From Actomonas aquatica (GTDB lineage: Bacteria > Verrucomicrobiota > Verrucomicrobiia > Opitutales > Opitutaceae), in contig NZ_CP139781.1 in the NCBI RefSeq assembly GCF_019679435.2, forward strand, positions 3,038,001 to 3,102,000: a stretch of 64,000 nucleotides of DNA, written 5' to 3'. This document shows positions 58,297 to 64,000 of this stretch, piece after piece; position 1 is the first letter of the stretch; the number at the start of each line of letters is the position of its first letter. A program made the position numbers and the translations under genes. Below the pieces are notes generated by a model. That model searched no databases. It was given only the letters and a program-made list of their open reading frames with translations, and was not told the DNA's origin.

Positions 58297-58911
58297 ATGA
58301 AACGGTCGCTCCTACTCGCCCTCCTCTGGTTTGGTTGCGGAACCTTCGCTGGTGCCGAGCCGGCCCCCGCCGAATCTATTGCGCTTGGTGAACAGGCCAC
58401 GCTGGTCAGCGCCCATTTCGGCGCAATCAAGATTGCCGACGGTGCACTGGTGGAGTTTCGCGAGGCGACCATCATGCCCCACCGAATCGGGTTCGCCTAC
58501 GGATGGATGCTCCTGGTCGAAGGTGATGCCAAAGGGGTGCGGCTCGAGGAAGAGCTGGTGCTACCCGGTCCGGCGCTCAATTGGGGTGCCGGCGAAGACC
58601 GCGGGACCACTGCCGTGTCAGACAACCGGGCCAGCGCCACTCAAACGGTGTCTCTGAACCCCGGATCGCAAGGTTGGACGCTCACCACGGTGTGGTCGGT
58701 GGTCGAGGGTGATCCGCTAGGCACCTACCGCTCCCGGCTGAAGCTCAATGGGAGAACTATCGCCGAGCGAAAATTTGTGCTGGCTGCGCTGCCTCCCGGA
58801 ACTGGCCCGATCGGAATGCCTCCCGGCACAAACACCCTCATTCTGACTGGAGGCAAACCTCCTCCCGAGGGAGGCCCCGACCAAGAGCCTTCCGGCAGCG
58901 AGTTGCCCTGA
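58297..58911 (+). CDS. Exported protein of unknown function
   Basis: 204 residues from ATG 58297 with a signal peptide (RSLLLALLWFGCGTFAGA). The mature part has IALGEQATLVSAHFGAIKIA, a Trp-rich region, and a Gly/Pro-rich C-terminus (GPIGMPPGTNTLILTGG, PPPEGGPDQEPSGSELP). No known domain. It lies between the coupled pair and the AlpA-like gene and may be accessory cargo of the island. Confidence 0.65.
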   Translation: MKRSLLLALLWFGCGTFAGAEPAPAESIALGEQATLVSAHFGAIKIADGALVEFREATIMPHRIGFAYGWMLLVEGDAKGVRLEEELVLPGPALNWGAGEDRGTTAVSDNRASATQTVSLNPGSQGWTLTTVWSVVEGDPLGTYRSRLKLNGRTIAERKFVLAALPPGTGPIGMPPGTNTLILTGGKPPPEGGPDQEPSGSELP

Positions 58912-58921
58912 GCGTGGGAGC

Positions 58922-59206
58922 TCATGCCGCGAGCGAAGCGATGTGGTTTAGCAGCGAATTGAGGTCAATCAGCCTGACTCCTCGAGTCGCCAAACCGCGT
59001 ATCTTAAGCACGTGTGACACTACCGGAGGCGCAAAGTCGTTGGCCGGCGACGGAATGCTCAGTTCGTTGAGGGTGGTGCGAGACAAACCCGTGTAGGGGC
59101 AACGGCATCCGGCCCTGGGCAGGCGGATGTAAGCCGGCAGCTGGGTTGGCAATGAGGGCGGAAACTCCGCGAGGGAGCTGGTCGAAGCATGGTCGAGATG
59201 GATCAT
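58922..59206 (-). CDS. AlpA/excisionase-like small DNA-binding protein
   Basis: 94 residues from ATG 59206. YIRLPRAGCRCPYTGLSRTT is a helix-turn-helix-like stretch similar to AlpA and excisionase proteins; ATRGVRLIDLNSLLNHI forms a second part. The same pattern appears in the broken gene at 36155-36414. It is divergent from the recombinase at 59316, with an inverted repeat (59223-59246) and the TGAAAGATCTTTCA site between. A directionality factor or island regulator is likely. Confidence 0.72.
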   Translation of the reverse strand: MIHLDHASTSSLAEFPPSLPTQLPAYIRLPRAGCRCPYTGLSRTTLNELSIPSPANDFAPPVVSHVLKIRGLATRGVRLIDLNSLLNHIASLAA

Positions 59207-59222
59207 GCTTCCTACATAGCAC

Positions 59223-59246
59223 ACCAAAACGCGTGTGCGTTTTGGT
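59223..59246. promoter_or_regulatory. Inverted repeat ACCAAAACGC/GCGTTTTGGT
   Basis: Perfect 10-bp arms with a 4-nt spacer, lying between the divergent AlpA-like gene and the recombinase gene. Candidate operator. Confidence 0.5.
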
Positions 59247-59271
59247 CACCCGCCCCATCAAAGGACAGTGC

Positions 59272-59285
59272 TGAAAGATCTTTCA
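59272..59285. promoter_or_regulatory. TGAAAGATCTTTCA palindrome, copy 2
   Basis: Identical to the copy at 58214, extended here to 16 bp (CTGAAAGATCTTTCAG). It lies 30 bp upstream of the recombinase start. Confidence 0.55.
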
Positions 59286-59315
59286 GCGCTCCCGTAGTCG
59301 CACCTTTCACCCATC

Positions 59316-59993
59316 ATGGGAGTTGCCCGATTCATCGAAAAACCCGAACGAGAGTTGCTGCTGCAGACGCTGACGCGTGCGCGTGATCGACTGCTGGTTG
59401 AGCTCGGTCTGAACACCGGCCTGCGAGTAAGCTCAATGCTGTCTTTGCGCTGGAAGCAGCTCTGGCGTGATGGAGACATTGTCAGCGTCCTGGAGGTGCC
59501 ACGGCGTTATCTCAAAGGAGGACAAGGAGCTCGGAAGAAAGCGATGATGTCGCGCCGGATTCCTGTGAACGAGTCGTTGCGTGGTGCCATTCTGGAGCAC
59601 CTGCGGGAGGAATTTGGGGAGCTCCCACCTCTTGCTGAGGGTTGGGTATTCCGGTCGCAAAAGCGGTCGCCGGGAGTCATATCGCGGCAGCAGGCTTATC
59701 ATGTGATTAGGTCCGCCGCCCAGCGTGCCGGACTGGATCATGGAGTCGCCCCGCACGGCTTGCGGCGATCGTTCGCACACGACATCTATGATGCCAGCGG
59801 CCACGACCTGGTGATCACTCAAAAGTTGCTCGGCCACGCGAGCGTCGAGACGACCGCACACTACTTACGGCCTGAGGAGGAGAAGCTGGACTCACTCGTG
59901 CTGGGCCTGCCTTTCTCAAACCCTAAACCAGCCCCCCTCACCACTGAGCATCGGACTACTTCATCGGTGCCGCAGCGTTCACTACAAAGGTAA
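59316..59993 (+). CDS. Tyrosine recombinase, catalytic domain only
   Basis: 225 residues with the catalytic domain from near the start: R in LGLNTGLRVSSMLSLRW, H-x-x-R in PHGLRRSFAHDIYD, H...Y in LLGHASVETTAHYL. No core-binding SAM-like domain precedes it, so it is about half the size of a normal XerD-like enzyme. It may be a truncated recombinase, or a form that works with another partner. Its end overlaps the MobC-like gene by 12 bp, convergent. Confidence 0.85.
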   Translation: MGVARFIEKPERELLLQTLTRARDRLLVELGLNTGLRVSSMLSLRWKQLWRDGDIVSVLEVPRRYLKGGQGARKKAMMSRRIPVNESLRGAILEHLREEFGELPPLAEGWVFRSQKRSPGVISRQQAYHVIRSAAQRAGLDHGVAPHGLRRSFAHDIYDASGHDLVITQKLLGHASVETTAHYLRPEEEKLDSLVLGLPFSNPKPAPLTTEHRTTSSVPQRSLQR

Positions 59994-60266
59994 ATCATCC
60001 TGCATTTCTTGGACGCGAGGGAGCATAAAACGCTTCTCCAGTCGCACTCTCAAACCTGGCGCAAGCTCGGGTTTCAGGAGCTCCAGAACTCGCCAGACTC
60101 TGGGGTCCGAGATCCGCGTAAGAGCCATCTGACCAATCGCAAACGCGAGCTTACGTTCTTCCAAATTATCCCTTCGTTTGAGATCAGCTCGCAGGGCCTT
60201 TTCGCGCTGCTTGAGCTTATCTTTTTTGCGGAGGAGTTCTTCGAGGCGTTTTTCTTCGTGGTTCAT
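59982..60266 (-). CDS. MobC/TraD-like mobilisation accessory protein
   Basis: 94 residues from ATG 60266 (longer upstream frame is intergenic). A coiled-coil N-terminus (EEKRLEELLRKKDKLKQREK) with RRDNLEERKLAFAIGQMALT, the pattern of MobC/TraD-like accessory proteins that assist relaxase nicking. It is divergent from the MobA relaxase, the usual arrangement. Confidence 0.68.
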   Translation of the reverse strand: MNHEEKRLEELLRKKDKLKQREKALRADLKRRDNLEERKLAFAIGQMALTRISDPRVWRVLELLKPELAPGLRVRLEKRFMLPRVQEMQDDLPL

Positions 60267-60497
60267 TTCGTTTGGATACGCACCTATTCTAACATACGGC
60301 CAACTCGTTCTTGATCCCCGCCCTCCCACTGCGATCTTGGCGAACTTTACGATAAGCCCCCCCGAACAGAAAACCCGCGGAGAGGGAAGCAATGTTGGGG
60401 TCCGGGAGCTGCCTAGACTAAACCTCAGCGCACAATATGCATTGAGCCTCAGCCGCCCCAAAAAAAAGGCCTCCAGAATAATGTGCTAAGAAGAGGG
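60267..60497. other. Candidate oriT region between MobC-like and MobA genes
   Basis: 231 bp between divergent mobilisation genes. The run GATAAGCCCCCCC (about 60351-60363) loosely resembles MobQ-type nic regions; direct repeats are not obvious. Location is the main evidence. Confidence 0.35.
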
Positions 60498-61661
60498 ATG
60501 CCGATTTACCACCTCGCCGTTAGCACCATTCGACGGAGCCAAGGACGAAACATCGCCCAAGTCGTGGCATACGTGACCGGACTTCGGCTGAAGGACCAAA
60601 ACTCCGGCAAAACATTCAGTCGAACCTCCAAGACGGATCACGTCCGATTTGGGTGTATCGGCACGGGGTTCCTAGACCTTCAAACTCTTTGCTCCAAAGC
60701 AGAAGCTGCCGAGCGCCGAAAAGACGCCGTAGTGGGGCGACACATTATTCTGGCTTTGGCTCGTGAGCTTGACCCTCAAGCTCGCAAGCAGGTGACCGAA
60801 GAGTTTGCAGATCGGCTCGGCAAGGAACTCCGCGTCCCAGTTGTCTGGGCGATCCACGAACAACAAAAGCTAGACTCGAATCCACACGCTCACCTCGTCT
60901 TCGCATCGCGCCGATTCAACCACTCGACCCAGGAGTTCGGGGAGAAGACTCGGGAATTGGATGTTCGTCGTTCTGGCGGAAGAATAATCCGCCAGTGGCG
61001 TGAAAACTGGGAGAATTCGATCAACTCAATTTTGCCTCCAGGAACCCCAAGGATCTCTTGCGCTTCCCACAAGGACGCGGGGCGAGACAGAACCCCACGA
61101 CGTCACTTGGGTGAGGTTGCCTGGGCTCTCGAAAAAAGGGGATACCCGACTCAAAACGGCAGCTACAACCGGACCCTGGACGAGCTTGAGCAGATTCGAT
61201 TGCAGACCCAAACCCTAGATAAACAGATCGACGAAGAGAGGACGGCACTGAACCCTCCATCGATCGCCAAGAGACACTGGGTGAGTCCCGAGGCACCCGA
61301 CTATGCCGAACTGATCGCGGCGCAACTCACCGCAGATTTCCTCAACCCTCCCGATGCCGCAACAGACCGTGCGATCGCCCGAGAGGCCGTCCCCGACTTT
61401 CGCTACGGCCCCCTGAAGTCCGTCAGCAAAGAGCCCGAAGTCAGCAGCGATCTGAAAGATCTTTCAGCCATACCAGACTTTTTTGACGACGAAGAGTCCC
61501 TTACCGAAGAAGAACGCTGCGAACTAATACCATCGTTGCGCCCAATCCAGGGCCCAAACTCTGTAGATGAAGCAGCTAACGCGAGGGCAGAGATCGAAGA
61601 ATCCGAACGCCTGTTGGCCGAACGTCTCGAGGAGATGGAGCCAGACGGAATGGACTGGTAA
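60498..61661 (+). CDS. MobA/MobL-family relaxase
   Basis: 387 residues from ATG 60498, preceded by an AAGAGGG-type purine run. It opens MPIYHLAVSTIRRSQGRN, typical of MobA/MobL. NPHAHLVFASRRF is the His-rich relaxase motif III, and VGRHIILALARELD is conserved. The C-terminal third (from about 280) is divergent. The relaxase nicks oriT and pilots DNA in trans with a host conjugation system, so the island is mobilisable, not self-transmissible. A TGAAAGATCTTTCA palindrome lies inside the gene near its 3' end. Confidence 0.9.
   Translation: MPIYHLAVSTIRRSQGRNIAQVVAYVTGLRLKDQNSGKTFSRTSKTDHVRFGCIGTGFLDLQTLCSKAEAAERRKDAVVGRHIILALARELDPQARKQVTEEFADRLGKELRVPVVWAIHEQQKLDSNPHAHLVFASRRFNHSTQEFGEKTRELDVRRSGGRIIRQWRENWENSINSILPPGTPRISCASHKDAGRDRTPRRHLGEVAWALEKRGYPTQNGSYNRTLDELEQIRLQTQTLDKQIDEERTALNPPSIAKRHWVSPEAPDYAELIAAQLTADFLNPPDAATDRAIAREAVPDFRYGPLKSVSKEPEVSSDLKDLSAIPDFFDDEESLTEEERCELIPSLRPIQGPNSVDEAANARAEIEESERLLAERLEEMEPDGMDW
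61453..61466. promoter_or_regulatory. TGAAAGATCTTTCA palindrome, copy 3 (inside relaxase gene)
   Basis: Third copy of the 14-bp palindrome, 16 bp here (CTGAAAGATCTTTCAG), in the coding sequence. It could be chance or a nucleation site; two of three copies are intergenic. Confidence 0.45.
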
Positions 61662-61774
61662 TACTATGGAGGGTCCTTCCCGATGAACCAAGGACCACAC
61701 CCTGTTTTTTGCTGGCCGCTGACAAGCCCGGCGCAAAACGCGGCGGAAAATCAACGTGCTACAATTAGGGATGA

Positions 61775-62485
61775 ATGAATACACCATCCTCCCTCCAACC
61801 TGATTCCGCCTCCAGAAAGTCCCCGACCCGGCGGACCTCCGCCCCGAAGACTGCTTTCACGGCAAAAGCAATTGCCCACGAAACACAAATAGTAAACTCG
61901 ATTTACGACGTCGTAAAGTCGATGGACGGTAGCCAGAAAGCCCGAATCGGCTATGTTTACGGCGGCGGTGAGTCTGGCGATTTTAACCTACCGGCCGATG
62001 AGATCATCTATATTGATCTGCTCGTCTGCGGAATCCTCTACGCCGAGAAGTTCCTACTTTGGGCGAGCCCCCAAAAACTGCCAGACGTGCGAATCAAGAA
62101 TGCGCTGAGCAAGGCAGCCACTTGTATCCGTCTGATTGAGAATAGTAGCAGCTCCGAAGACCTTAGCGAAATTCTCAAGAACCCCGACAGTCCCGACCTC
62201 GAAGCAAGCAAAGGTCTGCTGGCCGAATGGGAAAAAAAAGTCTGCCAAGGAATTCAAAACTGGACGGAGCGCTCACAGGCGGATCCGGACGAGGAGGCTG
62301 AAATCAGACGTTTTCTGCGCGACCTCGAGAAACTGGCCAATAAAGCGCGGGAACAAAACTGGCCGCCTAACAAATACGCCGACCCGTTGCTCGACATCCA
62401 CGACAGGATAAAGTCCGACCACGACATCCGCATTCATCACGCCAAGATGCAAAAAAAACGCCGAAATCGAACAAAATCTAGCTAG
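61775..62485 (+). CDS. Hypothetical protein, island cargo
   Basis: 236 residues: a Ser/Thr/Pro-rich N-terminus, then a mainly helical body (YIDLLVCGILYAEKFLLWAS, EEAEIRRFLRDLEKLANKAR) ending in a basic stretch (KMQKKRRNRTKSS). No signal or membrane segment. I recognise no family. Its position beside the relaxase and restriction genes suggests defence or mobility cargo. Confidence 0.65.
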   Translation: MNTPSSLQPDSASRKSPTRRTSAPKTAFTAKAIAHETQIVNSIYDVVKSMDGSQKARIGYVYGGGESGDFNLPADEIIYIDLLVCGILYAEKFLLWASPQKLPDVRIKNALSKAATCIRLIENSSSSEDLSEILKNPDSPDLEASKGLLAEWEKKVCQGIQNWTERSQADPDEEAEIRRFLRDLEKLANKAREQNWPPNKYADPLLDIHDRIKSDHDIRIHHAKMQKKRRNRTKSS

Positions 62486-62505
62486 CGCGGGCGTGGTGCG
62501 TTCTC

Positions 62506-63204
62506 TCAGTGGATCGGAAGGTTGTTTAAGAGACCGCGAGTGGACCTCCAACTGCCGAGATGGCAGTTCATCAGCTCTTGAAAACGCGGGCCATGTGTCG
62601 GCTCCAGCAGATGAACCATCTCGTGGACGATCACGTATTCCAGGCACTCTTTGGGTTTCTTCGCCAACTCAGTGTTGAGACGAATGTTTCGCCGTTCGGG
62701 TGAGCAGCTCCCCCATTTGGTTTTCATTCGGCACACGAAGAATTCCTTCACCGCGACGTCCAGGATCGGTTCCCATTTGCGAATAAACTCCGGAACAGCG
62801 GCTCTGATCTGGTCACGATACCAACGCTCCAAGATAGCGCGTCGGATATCCGCGGTGGTTCCGCTGCGAACGCCGAGAACAATTCGCCGCGGGTGAAGCT
62901 CCACAAAGGAGCCACCTTCTGTTTCCTCCACAGACATCAAATAGCGTCGCCCCCAGACGTAGTGGCTCTCGCGCTCAACGAAGTCTCGCGGAGTCTCACG
63001 CTCCTGCGCCCGAAGCGTGCCTTGTTGACGCTTGATCCAGTCCAGCTTGGAAATGGCGAACAGACGAATACGGTCAAATCGCATGCGCTCCGGCGCGGAT
63101 ATGGTCACCCGACCTGTGGGCGGGTGTGCGCTAAGGTGAAGATTCTTAATCGGCTTGCGCCGCACGGTGATCGTCACGTCACCGAGTTGGAGATTCGCAT
63201 CCAT
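62506..63204 (-). CDS. YgjP/M48-type zinc metalloprotease (SprT-like WLM)
   Basis: 232 residues from ATG 63204. The zinc motif VHEMVHLLEPTHGPRF (HExxH...H) is clear, together with TKWGSCSPERRNIRLN, typical of YgjP/DUF45-type predicted metallopeptidases. It is coupled to the hsdR gene upstream by a TGATG overlap. Proteins of this kind are common in type I restriction loci; their role there is not known to me. Confidence 0.88.
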   Translation of the reverse strand: MDANLQLGDVTITVRRKPIKNLHLSAHPPTGRVTISAPERMRFDRIRLFAISKLDWIKRQQGTLRAQERETPRDFVERESHYVWGRRYLMSVEETEGGSFVELHPRRIVLGVRSGTTADIRRAILERWYRDQIRAAVPEFIRKWEPILDVAVKEFFVCRMKTKWGSCSPERRNIRLNTELAKKPKECLEYVIVHEMVHLLEPTHGPRFQELMNCHLGSWRSTRGLLNNLPIH

Positions 63205-64000
63205 CAGTATTCCGACTGCTGTTTGATGATTTCGAACATGCGAATCACTGCGCTCTCGCTGTTTCCGAGCTCTGGCAACATCGCCTCTTTGATCAACATC
63301 TCCTTGGCTTGATTGCCGCGAAATCCGTCCTGCTTGACGCGGCGGACGGCGCGGTCGATCCGTTCCGCTATCCACAAACGCAGGTCGGTGATGCCCTCCG
63401 CGGCTAACGAGGGAGCCATGGCATCGACTTCGGTGTCGCTGAGGTTGTTGTAAATCGCGCGAAGTGCCGGACTACGCTTGAGCGCCGCGGGAGTCTGATC
63501 GTCCTGGCCGGTTTGCACCTTGGTCGCGATCTCGCCGATGCGTTTGAGATACTTCTCGTAGTCCAGTGCCTTCTCTTTGCGTGCCTTGATGACCTCGTCG
63601 AGCAGCTCGGACATTTTCTCGTAGAATGCCGGATCGCTCAGGTGCTCCTTGATGATCTTTTTGCGAACGTTGTTTTCAATGGTTTCAGCGACTGCCTCTT
63701 GGTTCTGACGCAGATCGCTCAGCTTCTTGGCAATCGCGTCCGCTACGCCGGTTTTCACGATCAGTTCGAGGAGTGGAATATCGTCGAATTCCGAGATCTT
63801 GCGGGGTTCCCTTGCTTCGATGTAGGTGTCGATGAGGTGCCGCATGTCGGCTTCGTAGGCCTTGAGATCAAGGGTCTCGCCACTCGCCTTGCGAATGGTT
63901 TCGCGGAGCTTCACTGCACGACCGACCTCTGATTTGAGCAAGTCCTGGGCATTCGTGGTGTAGCCGGCTGACTCCAATTCATCGGCGAGGTTGGTGTAGG
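63204..64000 (-). CDS. hsdR: Type I restriction enzyme R subunit, C-terminal part (runs off window)
   Basis: The reading frame is open to the right edge; about 265 residues of the C-terminus are present. LRQNQEAVAETIENNVRKKI, DLRLWIAERIDRAVRRVKQD and the ending LPELGNSESAVIRMFEIIKQ match the helical C-terminus of HsdR. The translocase and nuclease domains must lie outside. Overlap with the peptidase gene is 3 bp (TGATG). Confidence 0.85.
   Translation of the reverse strand, partial: YTNLADELESAGYTTNAQDLLKSEVGRAVKLRETIRKASGETLDLKAYEADMRHLIDTYIEAREPRKISEFDDIPLLELIVKTGVADAIAKKLSDLRQNQEAVAETIENNVRKKIIKEHLSDPAFYEKMSELLDEVIKARKEKALDYEKYLKRIGEIATKVQTGQDDQTPAALKRSPALRAIYNNLSDTEVDAMAPSLAAEGITDLRLWIAERIDRAVRRVKQDGFRGNQAKEMLIKEAMLPELGNSESAVIRMFEIIKQQSEY

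Overview
The window looks like chromosomal DNA of a Verrucomicrobiota bacterium, most likely Opitutaceae. The reasons are GC-rich coding, two TonB-dependent receptors carrying the MSPF-type N-terminal box usual in that family, and a cluster of GH32/43-like propeller proteins of the kind abundant in Verrucomicrobia and Planctomycetes. There are no rRNA genes, no complete tRNA and no CRISPR array.

Region 1 (1-35.8 kb) is a polysaccharide and sugar-acid utilisation locus. It holds two TonB receptors (5259-7511 and 29056-31227). It also holds six paralogous predicted glycan-active propeller proteins, a sulfatase, an SGNH esterase fragment and two ceramidase-like hydrolases. Further members are a hexapeptide acyltransferase, a mutarotase-like protein, an SSS-type symporter and a TauE/SafE-type permease. 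Sugar-acid catabolism is represented by two DapA-like aldolases, an HpcH/HpaI aldolase, two Gfo/Idh/MocA dehydrogenases and two SDR dehydrogenases. Genes are packed into operons with frequent ATGA overlaps. Two regulators are encoded, a GntR-LacI hybrid (12771-13874) and a GntR/FCD protein (31376-32125). Two recurring palindromic motifs (TGGTAACAT and GTGTATAC) lie upstream of regulators, transporters and a receptor, and I read them as the two regulons' operators.

Region 2 (35.8-37 kb) is a scar. It has a broken AlpA-like gene and two direct repeats that carry a tRNA 3'-end-like att core and remnants of an integrase C-terminus.

Region 3 (37-54.8 kb) is the most interesting part: a sedentary chromosomal integron. 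A 450-residue IntI (53453-54805) diverges from an attI region and an array of 29 cassettes, nearly all with one small minus-strand ORF followed by an attC of about 57-117 bp. In 26 of 29 cassettes the 7-bp R'' box is the exact complement of the same cassette's own 5' R' box; the other three differ by 1-2 nt indels. Three cassettes are present twice, one of them at the attI-proximal position, so the array seems recently active. Cargo includes RraB-like (twice), Imm8-like, SMI1/KNR4-like and EF-Tu-domain-II-like proteins, many small membrane or secreted proteins, and two related cassettes without a convincing ORF. Two identical IS1182-like elements (1857 bp) sit at exactly the same nucleotide of two attC core sites, in the same orientation, with AAC on both sides.

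Region 4 (54.8-64 kb) is a mobilisable or defence-type island. It contains a phage-type integrase, a MerR-like/Xre-like regulator, a coupled pair of unknown genes, an AlpA-like protein and a catalytic-domain-only tyrosine recombinase. A MobC-like protein diverges from a MobA/MobL relaxase. At the right edge a YgjP/M48-like peptidase is coupled to the 3' part of a type I restriction hsdR gene. A 14-bp palindrome (TGAAAGATCTTTCA) occurs three times here.
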